From Metabacillus sp. FJAT-52054 (GTDB lineage Bacteria; Bacillota; Bacilli; Bacillales; Bacillaceae), in assembly GCF_037201815.1 (NCBI RefSeq), contig NZ_CP147407.1, positions 3,170,723-3,234,722 of the forward strand: 64,000 nucleotides of DNA, in the 5' to 3' direction. The notes below the pieces were generated by a model. That model was not told the origin of the DNA, ran no database searches, and worked only from the letters and a program-made list of their open reading frames with translations. Positions 52,587 to 61,541 of this stretch are shown here, piece by piece. The translations under genes and the position numbers were made by a program. The first letter of the stretch is position 1; each line of letters opens with the position of its first letter.

Positions 52587-52618
52587 TTGACAAAATCTAA
52601 CGTTAACGTTAAGGTTAG
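52587..52618 (+). promoter_or_regulatory. MerR-type promoter and operator
   Basis: TTGACA at 52587-52592 is followed by CTAAC...GTTAG arms (52597-52618) with the inner palindrome AACGTTAACGTT in the spacer, where MerR proteins bind and untwist a promoter. The exact -10 hexamer is unclear. Confidence 0.55.
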
Positions 52619-52642
52619 TTTAGTACGAAAGGAATGGTGCGG

Positions 52643-53059
52643 ATGAATAAGTTTAAGATTGATGATGCAGCAAGAGAAACAGGCCTGACCAAAAGGACCA
52701 TTCGTTATTATGAAGAGCTGGGTTTGATTAAAGAGCCTGAAAGAACAGATGGCGGTACCCGTCTGTATAGTGAGGATGACATTGAACGGTTAAAAAAAGT
52801 CGTGCTCGCAAAAGATATCCTTGGTTTTTCCCTTCAGGAGCTTCAGGACTTTGTAAAGCTCCGTGAAAAAATTCAGCACCATCGCGAGGATTACCGCAAT
52901 TCAAGTGATACTTCAAAACGAAGAGAGGAACTCGAGCATATTGCAGCCGGGCTATCCGAACAAATCTTCATGATTGATAAAAAAATGGAACGGATGCAGG
53001 ATTTCAGAAATGAGATTTCACAGCTTCAGGACAAAGCAGCACAACTTTTGAAAGAGTAA
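52643..53059 (+). CDS. MerR-family transcriptional regulator
   Basis: The ATG at 52643 (MNKFKIDDAARETGL) follows AAAGGAA at a suitable distance; 138 aa. N-terminal MerR winged helix (TGLTKRTIRYYEELGLIKEP, RLYSEDDIERLKKV) and a long dimerisation helix to the C-terminus. No cysteine cluster, so it is not a metal sensor. The efflux gene begins 10 bp downstream; a substrate-activated regulator of that efflux pump is likely. Confidence 0.9.
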   Translation: MNKFKIDDAARETGLTKRTIRYYEELGLIKEPERTDGGTRLYSEDDIERLKKVVLAKDILGFSLQELQDFVKLREKIQHHREDYRNSSDTSKRREELEHIAAGLSEQIFMIDKKMERMQDFRNEISQLQDKAAQLLKE

Positions 53060-53069
53060 GGTGATTGGA

Positions 53070-54212
53070 ATGAAAAAACAAGCATTTGCACGGAATATAA
53101 CCGTTCTCGCAACTTTTCTTGCCTTTATGGGAATTGGAGTCGTAGACCCGATTCTTCCTGTAATTGCAGACCAAATTGGAGCTACTCATTGGCAAGTCGA
53201 GTTACTGTTTACAGCATATATTTTAACAATGGCGATCATGATGATCCCTGCAGGTATTTTAGCAAGCCGCTTTGGAGATAAACGAATGATGGCCGTCGGA
53301 TTGGCCATCGTGACGGTTTTTGCTTTTATTTGCGGCGTCTCCAATACCATTGCGGAGCTTTCCATTTTCCGGGCTGGATGGGGGCTTGGGAACTCCATGT
53401 TTTTCGCAACAGCCATGACACTGCTCATTGCCCTATCCATTGACTCTCATAAAGCAGTCGGGCTGTATGAAGCAGCAATCGGTCTCGGAATGGCTGGCGG
53501 TCCTTTATTAGGAGGAGTACTTGGCGGTCATTCATGGAGATTCCCGTTTATGGCGACAGGTCTTCTTATTTTTGCTGCCTTCCTGCTGGTCATGCTGTTT
53601 GTATATGAACCTGTTAACAAACAAAAGCGGAAACCCGCCGGGCTTAAAGAACTAAAGCAGCTCTTCGCCTACAAGCCATTTATTAAAACGGCGCTTGCTG
53701 GAATGCTTTATTATTATGGTTTCTTTGTGGTGCTGGCTTATTCCCCTCTTGTTGTAAAACTGGATACGATCCAGATTGGATTCGTTTTCTTCGGATGGGG
53801 TTTATGTCTTGCATACGGTTCCGCCGGGCTTAGTCACACCCTTGAAAAGAGATGGACGGCAAAAGAGATTCTCCCAGTAACGCTGGCTATTTTCACGGTA
53901 CTGCTATTATTGCTCTTTTTCGTCAGCTCGACCCCTCTTATGATTATGATCATTATTCTTTCCGGTCTCGTATCCGGGTTGAACAATGCTCTATTCACAA
54001 GCCATGTAATGGAGGCTCCTTTTGAACGAAGCATTATTTCAGGAGGATATAATTTTCTGCGCTGGCTGGGAGCTGCATTCGCACCTGTTGTATCAGGATT
54101 AGTAGGGCAGGCTGCAGGAGTGAAAATTCCGTTTTTAATTGCAGCAATAGTCGGAGCAATCGCACTGCTTTTTGCCTATTCTCCTAAGAAAAAAACAGAA
54201 ACTGTTCAATAA
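53070..54212 (+). CDS. MFS multidrug-type efflux transporter
   Basis: The ATG at 53070 (MKKQAFARN) follows AAGGTGA; 380 aa. Twelve hydrophobic segments, with LATFLAFMGIGVVDPILPVI, the DHA1 motif A GILASRFGDKRMM and motif C-like GLGMAGGPLLGGVLGG, which mark drug/proton antiporters. Cotranscribed with the MerR gene. Confidence 0.88.
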   Translation: MKKQAFARNITVLATFLAFMGIGVVDPILPVIADQIGATHWQVELLFTAYILTMAIMMIPAGILASRFGDKRMMAVGLAIVTVFAFICGVSNTIAELSIFRAGWGLGNSMFFATAMTLLIALSIDSHKAVGLYEAAIGLGMAGGPLLGGVLGGHSWRFPFMATGLLIFAAFLLVMLFVYEPVNKQKRKPAGLKELKQLFAYKPFIKTALAGMLYYYGFFVVLAYSPLVVKLDTIQIGFVFFGWGLCLAYGSAGLSHTLEKRWTAKEILPVTLAIFTVLLLLLFFVSSTPLMIMIIILSGLVSGLNNALFTSHVMEAPFERSIISGGYNFLRWLGAAFAPVVSGLVGQAAGVKIPFLIAAIVGAIALLFAYSPKKKTETVQ

Positions 54213-54250
54213 TGAATGACGCGGGGCTTATGTTTCCCTGCACATAGCAA

Positions 54251-54284
54251 GAGGGAGCGGTATTACTTGCCGCTCCCTCTTTTT
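54251..54284 (+). terminator. Terminator of the MerR-MFS operon, containing the convergent stop codon
   Basis: GAGGGAGCGG pairs with CCGCTCCCTC, then five T on plus. The stop codon of the convergent hydrolase gene (54263-54265) lies in the loop; the minus strand has no T run. Confidence 0.8.
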
Positions 54285-55003
54285 ATCCAATTTTCGATGT
54301 ATTGAATAATCTGCTTTTGCTGCTCTTCTGCTGGAATCTCTGCTGAATGATCCCCCTTTTGCTTTCCGTAAAGTCCAAACTGCGCATGATTTCCGCCTTT
54401 TATTTCATAAAACAGGGCATCATCAGGAACATTTTTCTTTGAGTTTTCAATGTCATCAAGTGACGTAAGTCCATCATTGGCAGCGGATATCGATAAAACG
54501 TCCACATTCGTCTGCTTTAATTTCGCTGATTCAGCTGGATAAGATGCAAGAAAAAACACGCCCTCCACTGACTTCTCATGCTTTGCTGCGTAATTTGCTG
54601 CCGCCACGCCTCCTAGAGAATGGCCCCCAATATACCACTTTTTTATTTTAGGCCTGGATGATTGAGCTTTCTCTGCATTTCCGGTTCCGAGAATGGCAAA
54701 ATGAAATGGCATTTCCGGAATAGCCACCGTAATCCCCGTCTTTGCAAGCTCCTGTCCGATGAATGCATAAGCTTCAGGTTCTACTTTCGCGCCGGGATAC
54801 AGAATGACTCCTGCCTCTGTTTTAGTGCCGGAAGGGTCAAAATATAAGATCCCGTCTGTTTCAGTGTACGAGTCCTCCGGAACAAGCCTGGTCAGATCTT
54901 TCGACGGCTTATAAGTAAATTGGGACCAGACAAAAAATCCTCCAGCGAGCAGGACGACGGCGCTTGTTAAAATTGCGATAAATATCTTCAGCCATTTTTT
55001 CAT
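54263..55003 (-). CDS. Membrane-anchored alpha/beta hydrolase
   Basis: The ATG at 55003 (MKKWLKIFIAI) follows GAGGA; 246 aa. An N-terminal anchor or signal (about 5-27) is followed by an alpha/beta hydrolase fold with the nucleophile elbow GGHSLGG, an Asp in ISAANDGLTS and His in KGGNHAQFG completing the triad. This fits the Bacillus YtfP/dienelactone hydrolase-like alpha/beta hydrolase group; substrate unknown. Its 3' end lies inside the terminator of the convergent MFS gene. Confidence 0.85.
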   Translation of the reverse strand: MKKWLKIFIAILTSAVVLLAGGFFVWSQFTYKPSKDLTRLVPEDSYTETDGILYFDPSGTKTEAGVILYPGAKVEPEAYAFIGQELAKTGITVAIPEMPFHFAILGTGNAEKAQSSRPKIKKWYIGGHSLGGVAAANYAAKHEKSVEGVFFLASYPAESAKLKQTNVDVLSISAANDGLTSLDDIENSKKNVPDDALFYEIKGGNHAQFGLYGKQKGDHSAEIPAEEQQKQIIQYIENWIKRGSGK

Positions 55004-55147
55004 GCTGTTCCTCATTCCCCTCAGAATTTCATCTTATTTTAACCCAAATTTTCTCAGCCAAGGCTAAAAAGAAAAAAAATACGGTTAGAGTGCACCTATA
55101 TAGGTTAAATATACAATGTACTGAAAACCCTGGGAGGGATAAATGAC

Positions 55148-55807
55148 ATGAAAAAGATTTTAATGGTATTAACTAACTCAAGCGAGATTGATAAAGAGCA
55201 TGAAACAGGCTTATGGCTTGGTGAATTTGCAGAGCCCTATAATGAATTTGTAAATAGCGGGTTTCAAGTTAGAGCAGCGAGTCCTAAGGGAGGAAGAATT
55301 CCTATTGACCCTAATAGCGTGGAAGGAACGCCTCCGGATGAATGGGATGATGCCATCGCTATGCTTCAAAATACGGAAGTGCTTTCTGCACTGAACCCGC
55401 AGGATTTCAACGGGATCTTCCTGCCTGGAGGCCATGGAACGATGTTTGATCTTCCGGAAGATCCTGCTCTTCAAAAAGCTCTTGCCTATTTTGCTGAAAA
55501 TAATAAAGTAATTGGCGCTGTTTGCCATGGGCCGGCAGGATTTGTCGGAACGAAGCTATCAAACGGCAAATGGCTTGTCGACGGAGTCAGCTTAACAGGC
55601 TTTACAAATGAGGAAGAACAGCAGACAGGACTTGATTCCTTAATGCCATTCCTGCTTGAATCCAAACTGAGAGAGCAGGGTGCGCAATTTGAGGGAGCAG
55701 CTGCCTATTCAGATCATGTCGTCGCTGACACGCGGTTTGTTACCGGCCAAAACCCTCAAAGCAGTAAATCGGCTGCCATTGCTTTTGTAAAGGCGATCAA
55801 CTCTTAA
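55148..55807 (+). CDS. DJ-1/PfpI family protein (type 1 glutamine amidotransferase fold, Hsp31-like)
   Basis: A 219-aa protein with the nucleophile elbow AVCHGPAG (Cys near residue 125) and GIFLPGGHGTMFDL with the usual acidic partner. It has the Hsp31/YDR533C-type size; such proteins act as glyoxalase III or as stress chaperones. TGGGAGGG precedes an ATG ACATG context at 55148. Monocistronic with a strong terminator. Confidence 0.88.
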   Translation: MKKILMVLTNSSEIDKEHETGLWLGEFAEPYNEFVNSGFQVRAASPKGGRIPIDPNSVEGTPPDEWDDAIAMLQNTEVLSALNPQDFNGIFLPGGHGTMFDLPEDPALQKALAYFAENNKVIGAVCHGPAGFVGTKLSNGKWLVDGVSLTGFTNEEEQQTGLDSLMPFLLESKLREQGAQFEGAAAYSDHVVADTRFVTGQNPQSSKSAAIAFVKAINS

Positions 55808-55821
55808 AAGAATTCATCCAG

Positions 55822-55856
55822 AAAAAAAGTACTTCCGCGTCAGGAAGTACTTTTTT
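55822..55856. terminator. Bidirectional terminator between the DJ-1 and DUF3243 genes
   Basis: AAAAGTACTTCC pairs with GGAAGTACTTTT around GCGTCA; A and T runs flank it. Confidence 0.85.
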
Positions 55857-55862
55857 CGTTTA

Positions 55863-56204
55863 CTATTCTTTCTCCACCATGTTTAAAAGCATATGAGCTA
55901 ATGCGTGCTGCTGCTGTTTATCCCCCGATTTCCAAAGCTCCTGCAGCAGATACTCTTCCCGGTTTTTCGGGTTTACGTGATCTGCCAGATAATTGGCGAC
56001 TCGCTCAGTCGTTTTCGCCAGCTGCTCCTCGCTCAAGCCTATTTTTTTGCCTACATCTACTTTTTCCCTTAAATACTTTTTGAAGCCATCAAAGTTTTCA
56101 AGGATTTCTTCCTGTTTATCTACACCGATCCGGCTGACTACGTCTTCAATTTTACCTGGATCTACATCGCCTGTTCGGTCAATCATATGATTTTTCTCGG
56201 ACAT
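55863..56204 (-). CDS. DUF3243 family protein (YmfJ-like)
   Basis: The ATG at 56204 (MSEKNHMIDRTG) follows AAGGAG; preferred to 56213. 113 aa, helical and charged, with NFDGFKKYLREKVDVGKKIGL, TERVANYLADHVNPKNREE typical of DUF3243 (B. subtilis YmfJ). Function unknown. A sigma-B type promoter lies 35 bp upstream. Confidence 0.8.
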   Translation of the reverse strand: MSEKNHMIDRTGDVDPGKIEDVVSRIGVDKQEEILENFDGFKKYLREKVDVGKKIGLSEEQLAKTTERVANYLADHVNPKNREEYLLQELWKSGDKQQQHALAHMLLNMVEKE

Positions 56205-56238
56205 CTGAAACACTCCTTATTTAATATGCTACTTATCC

Positions 56239-56263
56239 TTTCCCTTACCGGAAATGTTGAAAC
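56239..56263 (-). promoter_or_regulatory. Candidate sigma-B promoter of the DUF3243 gene
   Basis: GTTTCA (56258-56263), 13-bp spacer, GGGAAA (56239-56244) on the minus strand. Confidence 0.45.
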
Positions 56264-56325
56264 ACTTTTTCATCATAATTGCTGTATTAACAAGCATCAG
56301 ACGCTTTATCCGATTTATAAGCATA

Positions 56326-56354
56326 GAAAAAAGCCGGGAGTGAACCCGGCTTTT
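56326..56354 (-). terminator. Terminator after the DinB gene
   Basis: AAGCCGGG pairs with CCCGGCTT; six T follow on the minus strand. Confidence 0.85.
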
Positions 56355-56370
56355 CAAAAGTTTTCACATA

Positions 56371-56868
56371 TTAGCTTCTTTGCGCATTCATTGCTTCCCA
56401 TTCTTCCTTGCTTGGTCCATAAATTCCAGGGACCTTCAATCCAGCAAGTCTCATAAGTACGGTCAGCTGTGCACGGTGATGTGCCTGATGCTGGATAAGT
56501 AAACGAAGTACACCTTGTACAGGAAGCTTATATCCAAAAAGATCAACCACTTCGTGCATTCTCTCGTCCGTGACCTGGTCCGGCAATGCTTCTGCTAAGC
56601 GCTGGCTGAGTGTTATGTAAGTCTCTTTAATTTCAGCAGCGGATTCAGGTGCTTTTTTTTGGAGATCAGGATGCTCAAATTCTACTCCAATTTGTGAAGG
56701 AAAATAGTAAACAGATCCAGTAATGTGCCAAGCAACGCTACCGATGCTGTAGAGTTCCGGCGAAACTTCCTGGCCTAGTGATTCATCTGTCAGCACATCC
56801 AGTGTTTTTTGGGTTAACAAAGACTCCTGTTGCCATTCGTTTAAAAAATCTTTAACTGTTGCAAACAT
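56371..56868 (-). CDS. DinB family four-helix protein
   Basis: A 165-aa protein with the DinB metal-site histidines: VAWHITGSVY near residue 47 and QHQAHHRAQL near 130. The family includes thiol-dependent transferases such as bacillithiol S-transferases. GGAGGGAATT precedes the ATG. Monocistronic. Confidence 0.85.
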   Translation of the reverse strand: MFATVKDFLNEWQQESLLTQKTLDVLTDESLGQEVSPELYSIGSVAWHITGSVYYFPSQIGVEFEHPDLQKKAPESAAEIKETYITLSQRLAEALPDQVTDERMHEVVDLFGYKLPVQGVLRLLIQHQAHHRAQLTVLMRLAGLKVPGIYGPSKEEWEAMNAQRS

Positions 56869-56988
56869 ATAATTCCCTCCTCGGATTAGCAGAACTTTGT
56901 TCCATGCTATTGTATCACGAGGAACTGTTTGTCTGCTTAAAGGAGGGGGTTGTTTCTAAAGATGTCTTCTCGTACTTTCCAGCAGGAT

Positions 56989-58374
56989 TTAATAAGCCTC
57001 TGCGTTTTCAGCATGCCGGTTATTATACGTTTCTGTATCCAGTTCCTTCGTTACGCGGCTTGTTACAATCCCTGCTGTCATGCTTCCGCTAACGTTTAAA
57101 GCGGTTCTCCCCATATCAATCAGAGGTTCCACAGAGATGAGCAGACCTGCTAAAGCAACCGGCAAGTTCATTGTGGACAGGACCAGAATGGCAGCGAATG
57201 TTGCTCCGCCTCCCACTCCCGCTACTCCAAAGGAGCTAATTACTACAACGACGATCAGCGTTAGAATAAATGCCGGATCAAGAGGGTTGATATTCTGTGT
57301 CGGAGCAATCATGACTGCGAGCATCGCTGGATAAATCCCTGCACAGCCGTTTTGGCCAATTGTAAGGCCGAAAGACCCGGTGAAGTTCGCGATTCCTTCT
57401 GGCACTCCCAGCTTTTTAGTCTGCGTGCTTACATTGAGCGGCAGTGTACCTGCACTTGATCTGGATGTGAAGGCAAACGATAATACAGGTATTATTTTTT
57501 TCACATAAAGAATCGGGTTCAATCCTGAAATAGAAATAATAAGCAAATGAATGATAAACATGACTGCTAGCGCTATATATGATGCAATGACGAATTTACC
57601 CAGTTTTAAAATTGAATCAAAATCGCTTAGCGCCACTGTCGAAGTCATAATGGCAAGTACTCCATACGGAGTCAAACGCAAGATCAGTGTTACAATCCTC
57701 ATGACAATTGCATAAACAGCGTCAACGATTTTTGAAAACATTTCAGCCTGTTCTGGCTGCTTCCTTTTCACTCCAAGGAAAGCAATTCCTATGAAGGCCG
57801 CAAAAATAACGACAGCAATCGTTGAAGAAGGACGTTCACCCGTCAGATCAAGAAATGGATTTGCCGGCAGCAATTCAACTACCTTCTGAGGAAATGTCTG
57901 TCCTTCGATTTCACTGAATTTTTCTTCGATCTGCGCCGCTCTTTCTTTTTCTGCGTCACCTTGATCAATTTGAATGGCTTCCAGTCCGAAGCCTGCAGCT
58001 GAAGTAATTCCGACAGCAGCTGAGATAGCCGTTGTTCCTAATAAAACGGCTAAAATTAGTCCGCTGATTTTCCCGATATTCGCTGACAGTTTCAGCCTGG
58101 TAAAAGCAGCAACAATGGATATAAACACAAGGGGCATAACAACCATTTGAAGAAGCTTTACATAACCGTCCCCCACTATGCCAAACCAGTCTATGGAGGA
58201 TATAAGCGCTTCCGATTCAGCGCCATATGCGGCCTGCAGGGCATATCCGAACACAATTCCGATTCCTAATGCGGTAAACACCCGTTTAGAAAATGAGACA
58301 TGCTTTTTTTGCATGTAAAAAAGACCTGCTATGATGAGCAGCAGCAAAACAATATTTAAGATTACAAAACCCAC
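56989..58374 (-). CDS. tcyP: L-cystine/dicarboxylate symporter, TcyP-like, GTG start
   Basis: The open frame extends to 58425, but AAGGAGGA lies inside it, seven bases before a GTG at 58374; that start (reading MGFVILNIVLL) gives 461 aa, matching the roughly 463 aa of B. subtilis TcyP. SDF family features: KLLQMVVMPLVFISI, FTSRSSAGTLPLNVS (serine-rich hairpin), NGCAGIYPAM and the C-terminal GVGGGATFAAI and DMGRTALNVSGS. It imports cystine with protons or sodium. A C4-dicarboxylate substrate is the alternative. Confidence 0.88.
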   Translation of the reverse strand: MGFVILNIVLLLLIIAGLFYMQKKHVSFSKRVFTALGIGIVFGYALQAAYGAESEALISSIDWFGIVGDGYVKLLQMVVMPLVFISIVAAFTRLKLSANIGKISGLILAVLLGTTAISAAVGITSAAGFGLEAIQIDQGDAEKERAAQIEEKFSEIEGQTFPQKVVELLPANPFLDLTGERPSSTIAVVIFAAFIGIAFLGVKRKQPEQAEMFSKIVDAVYAIVMRIVTLILRLTPYGVLAIMTSTVALSDFDSILKLGKFVIASYIALAVMFIIHLLIISISGLNPILYVKKIIPVLSFAFTSRSSAGTLPLNVSTQTKKLGVPEGIANFTGSFGLTIGQNGCAGIYPAMLAVMIAPTQNINPLDPAFILTLIVVVVISSFGVAGVGGGATFAAILVLSTMNLPVALAGLLISVEPLIDMGRTALNVSGSMTAGIVTSRVTKELDTETYNNRHAENAEAY

Positions 58375-58611
58375 ACTAAATTCCTCCTTATTTTTTCTCC
58401 CGCCATAATAATACGATAATTCCAATGAATTAAGTAGGGATATTTTTCGACTTCCTTATCTTATATGATTTTTTCTGGCTTGTCATGTAAGATGTATTTC
58501 AAAAACTGTGCCTCAAAGGTAAATATGAATGATTCCGCATTCTGAAATCAATAATCCTTTCGCCCATCCCCGGCATAGACTTAACTATATGCCTGGTGGG
58601 GAGGAACTCTC

Positions 58612-59427
58612 TTGATTATCATTCAGAACAAGGAAATGGATTACAGCAAACTAAAAAAAGAAGCGAAAACATCTGTTCAAAAAGAAATGATCTTAAATAT
58701 GGATAAATACGAAGAAAAGTATGTATTTGTAAGTTTGGAACAATTTTCGTTTGAGTTAAATATGAGAAGCAAGGTCATTGAGGCTGCGAGAGCATTAACG
58801 TATAGCGGTGCCGAATTTGCTACTTTTGAAACGTCAATGTGTAATCCGGCTTTATGGATTTTGACTGAGAGGGGAGCCTTTATCTTAAGGCAGGGGGTTC
58901 CTTCTTCGGCGGGAATTCAGGATATTTTTAGGAATGGCCGCTTTTACGCATTCGAATGCGCTACGGCTATTGTGATTTTATTTTATAAAGCAGCCCTCGA
59001 CAGCCTTGGTGCCCAGGCATTTGATCGTTTATTCAGAGGCATCGTATTAAGGGATTGGCGGCATGATGAGGATCTAAACATCCGTACTCAGCGCGGAAAT
59101 GATTTTATCCCGGGGGATTGCCTTTACTTCAATAACCCGGATTTCGACGCCCAATATCCTCAATGGAGGGGTGAAAACACCATCATGATGGGGAATAAAG
59201 AGTATTTTGGACATGGGATGGGGATCAAAGATGCAGACGCGGTAATCAAAAGCCTGAATGGATACCGGTATCCATGGTCAAAGCGTTCTGCCTATCTTCT
59301 TTCACAGACAACCAGGCCGGACTATAAATATTTGTACTTTTTCAGCCCGGCAAACAGCGGATTGCCTGTTTATTATCAAAATAGAGCAATTGTTTCAAGG
59401 ATTGGGAGCTCAACATCCGCATTATAA
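58612..59427 (+). CDS. tgl: Spore-coat transglutaminase Tgl (TTG start)
   Basis: GGGGAGGA lies six bases before the TTG at 58612, with no better ATG; 271 aa, slightly longer than the 245 aa of B. subtilis Tgl. The catalytic cysteine is in RFYAFECATAIVI near residue 122; GDCLYFNNPDFD, QWRGENTIMMG and YFGHGMGI are conserved. It cross-links GerQ and other coat proteins during sporulation, so the host forms endospores. It is convergent with a small gene (5 bp apart). Confidence 0.93.
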   Translation: MIIIQNKEMDYSKLKKEAKTSVQKEMILNMDKYEEKYVFVSLEQFSFELNMRSKVIEAARALTYSGAEFATFETSMCNPALWILTERGAFILRQGVPSSAGIQDIFRNGRFYAFECATAIVILFYKAALDSLGAQAFDRLFRGIVLRDWRHDEDLNIRTQRGNDFIPGDCLYFNNPDFDAQYPQWRGENTIMMGNKEYFGHGMGIKDADAVIKSLNGYRYPWSKRSAYLLSQTTRPDYKYLYFFSPANSGLPVYYQNRAIVSRIGSSTSAL

Positions 59428-59432
59428 GCCGT

Positions 59433-59693
59433 CTATTCAGGCTCTGCGGGCTGCTTAAAGGCCCTTCTCCGCTTGTACCAGGCTTCTAATCCGAAGTGCT
59501 TGTTTACGAGCCACTCCATGTGCTCCAAATCGGCCCGCTCCACAATGGGATCCCGGTCATCCCATTTTACATACCGGACAAAGAAGTAATTTTTTATCGG
59601 ACAAAGAAGAACTCTGGAATGAGGAAATGGGGAAAAAACAAACTCAACATTTCCTCTTTTTTTATAGGAATAATCCACAATCTCCAAATTCAT
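59433..59693 (-). CDS. Small conserved-looking protein of unknown function
   Basis: An 86-aa protein, ATG at 59693 (MNLEIVDYSYKKRG) with AGAGGG close upstream; a GTG three bases earlier is possible. Rich in aromatic and basic residues (SPFPHSRVLLCPIKNYFFVRYVKWDD, HFGLEAWYKRRRAF), predicted mostly beta at the start and helical at the end. No family recognised. It ends 5 bp from tgl on the opposite strand. Confidence 0.6.
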   Translation of the reverse strand: MNLEIVDYSYKKRGNVEFVFSPFPHSRVLLCPIKNYFFVRYVKWDDRDPIVERADLEHMEWLVNKHFGLEAWYKRRRAFKQPAEPE

Positions 59694-59752
59694 CACCCTC
59701 TCAAGTGTAAAACACTCTGTACAGGATTCAAGTGTGAATGTGCTGGAAACAA

Positions 59753-60151
59753 TTAATCACTAGTTATTTTTATGAAAATCCTGCGGGTTCTCGGACCATC
59801 AAACTCGCAAAAATAAATTCCCTGCCATCTTCCAAGTACGAGACGGCCGTCTGCTATCATGATTTGCTCGGATGCTCCGACGGTACTTGCTTTCATGTGA
59901 GCTGCTGTATTTCCTTCCATATGGCGGTCTGAATCCATTTCCCAAGGGAATACGGCATTGAATCTTTCAATCATGTCTCTTTTTACATCGGGATCGGCAT
60001 TTTCATTGATGGTGATTCCGGCTGTCGTATGAGGGCAGTAGACAAAGACAAAGCCAGATTTCGTGCCGGACTTGGTTACCTCCTCCTGAACAAGCTCTGT
60101 AATCTCTTTAAATTCATCGTGCTCCCTTGTCTCTATTGTATGAGTGATCAT
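59753..60151 (-). CDS. YjbQ/UPF0047 family protein
   Basis: A 132-aa protein with the family signature: FVYCPHTTAGITINENADPDV near residue 36, MEGNTAAHMKAS and GRWQGIYFCEFDGPRTR. Members of this family can show thiamine-phosphate synthase side activity and are named secondary thiamine-phosphate synthase enzymes, but their main role is unsettled. AAAAGGAG precedes the ATG. Confidence 0.92.
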   Translation of the reverse strand: MITHTIETREHDEFKEITELVQEEVTKSGTKSGFVFVYCPHTTAGITINENADPDVKRDMIERFNAVFPWEMDSDRHMEGNTAAHMKASTVGASEQIMIADGRLVLGRWQGIYFCEFDGPRTRRIFIKITSD

Positions 60152-60263
60152 GAGAAAACTCCTTTTCCAAGTTTTAAACTACTCATTGTTTATTTAATAT
60201 CACAGTGGGAGAATGTTTAAACGGAAACTATTATTAATTGATAGCTTCAAATTGGAATGAGTA

Positions 60264-60329
60264 TGGCTGATTTCCGCAGCAGGACTCGCTTTCCGCGGAA
60301 AGGGAGTATCCTGCAGCGGAAATCAGCCA
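60264..60329. repeat. Dispersed palindromic repeat, 66-bp hairpin copy (E1)
   Basis: TGGCTGATTTCCGC at the left end and GCGGAAATCAGCCA at the right end are exact complements, with pairing continuing inward (GCAGGA/TCCTGC) to a central TTTCCGCGGAAA palindrome. The right 39 bp are identical to the right end of copy E2. It lies in the 299-bp gap 60152-60450, which has no gene. Confidence 0.8.
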
Positions 60330-60450
60330 AACCTATTATTTTTCAAAGAACTTAGTTCAAAACATCCTTGAGATAAACATACAGAATCAAGATCCCTCAT
60401 GCTTACTCCTATACCTACTTTAAATCCGTTAGTTCAACAAAATCCCACTC

Positions 60451-61248
60451 TTAAACCCACTCTTTTCCATAATCACGAATGAATTGAAGGTCCTCTTGAT
60501 AATGTTGATAATGTCCTTCATCAATCATTTTTTGGAACGCCATATCGCCTTCTTTGGCTTTCCTTTGCATGGTTTTACATAATCCTTCTACTCGCAGCAA
60601 TACCATCTTTAAAAACCCTGTTTTCATTCCCTCTATGCCATAGGAATCAAAAAATTTCTCAATTCTATGTTTTATCCGTTCACTATCCTTTAGCGGGTCG
60701 TAATAAACGGCCTCACCAGCTTCCGTATGATGCAATCTGCTTAAAGGGACGCACGTGTAAAGAGTATAGGCGATATCCCAAAGTCTAGGACCAGGAGCAG
60801 CCAGATCGAAGTCAATCACACCTGTTGGTTTTTCTTGACGAAAAATAATGTTATAGATGGCAAAGTCATTATGGCACATCACCTCAAAGGGCTGCGGGGT
60901 GTTATCGATAGGCTGCCAGGATTCTTTTATCGGAAAGTCACTTACCGCATCATGATAGCGGCGAAGCATCTTTGCAATTTCTTTTAAAGCCTCATCCGAC
61001 CACATATATTTCTTTAACGGATAATTCCCGGCTTCTCCTTCAATAAAGGATAAAATCTCTCTGCCTTTTTCATCAATACCCAGAAACTTTGGCACACCGT
61101 TCAAGCCTTTGCTTTCAAGGTGATTGAGCAATGTATGAACTTTTACACTATCAGGCTTTAATTCTCGTCGAACAGTAAGCCCCAGCCGATATACGCTGGA
61201 GACATTCCCTCCTGTTAGCTTTTCTTCGCTGCCGTACTGACTATCCAT
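60451..61248 (-). CDS. Aminoglycoside phosphotransferase-fold kinase (APH family)
   Basis: A 265-aa protein with the APH catalytic loop CHNDFAIYNIIF near residue 143 and the metal-binding VIDFDLAAPGPRLWDIAY. The N-terminal nucleotide region (TGGNVSSVYRLG) is short. Members phosphorylate aminoglycosides or, more often, metabolites such as choline, homoserine or nucleosides; resistance cannot be assumed. A good ribosome binding site is present (GGGGGAAT). Confidence 0.8.
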   Translation of the reverse strand: MDSQYGSEEKLTGGNVSSVYRLGLTVRRELKPDSVKVHTLLNHLESKGLNGVPKFLGIDEKGREILSFIEGEAGNYPLKKYMWSDEALKEIAKMLRRYHDAVSDFPIKESWQPIDNTPQPFEVMCHNDFAIYNIIFRQEKPTGVIDFDLAAPGPRLWDIAYTLYTCVPLSRLHHTEAGEAVYYDPLKDSERIKHRIEKFFDSYGIEGMKTGFLKMVLLRVEGLCKTMQRKAKEGDMAFQKMIDEGHYQHYQEDLQFIRDYGKEWV

Positions 61249-61304
61249 TAAAATTCCCCCAATTTAGGGACTGTATGATTGTGTCAATAGAGATGAATTC
61301 ACCC

Positions 61305-61340
61305 AAAAATAAAAGCAGATATACAAAGGTATCTGCTCGG
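61305..61340 (-). terminator. Hairpin terminator on the minus strand, distant from its gene
   Basis: AGCAGATA pairs with TATCTGCT, then TTTTATTTTT. It is 200 bp beyond the gene ending at 61542; the sequence between (within the 293-bp gap 61249-61541) shows no gene. Confidence 0.6.
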
Positions 61341-61541
61341 CATTTGGAATATAATTGTCCACACCATGTGTCCCTTGAATGATTTAAGATCGACAAATAA
61401 ACGCATCCTTAAAGCAAAGGACTGCAATTGTCTCTATCTAATTAACGATCATTTCAAGGCATTCCACATATGAACAGATTCCCCTCTCTTTACATCTCTA
61501 ATTATATATTACCAAATATCACCAAAATAATCATGTGAAAT

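Noticed and set aside
60451..61248. Aminoglycoside resistance gene
   Set aside because: APH fold is clear but substrate-specific residues cannot be judged; most chromosomal members are metabolite kinases.
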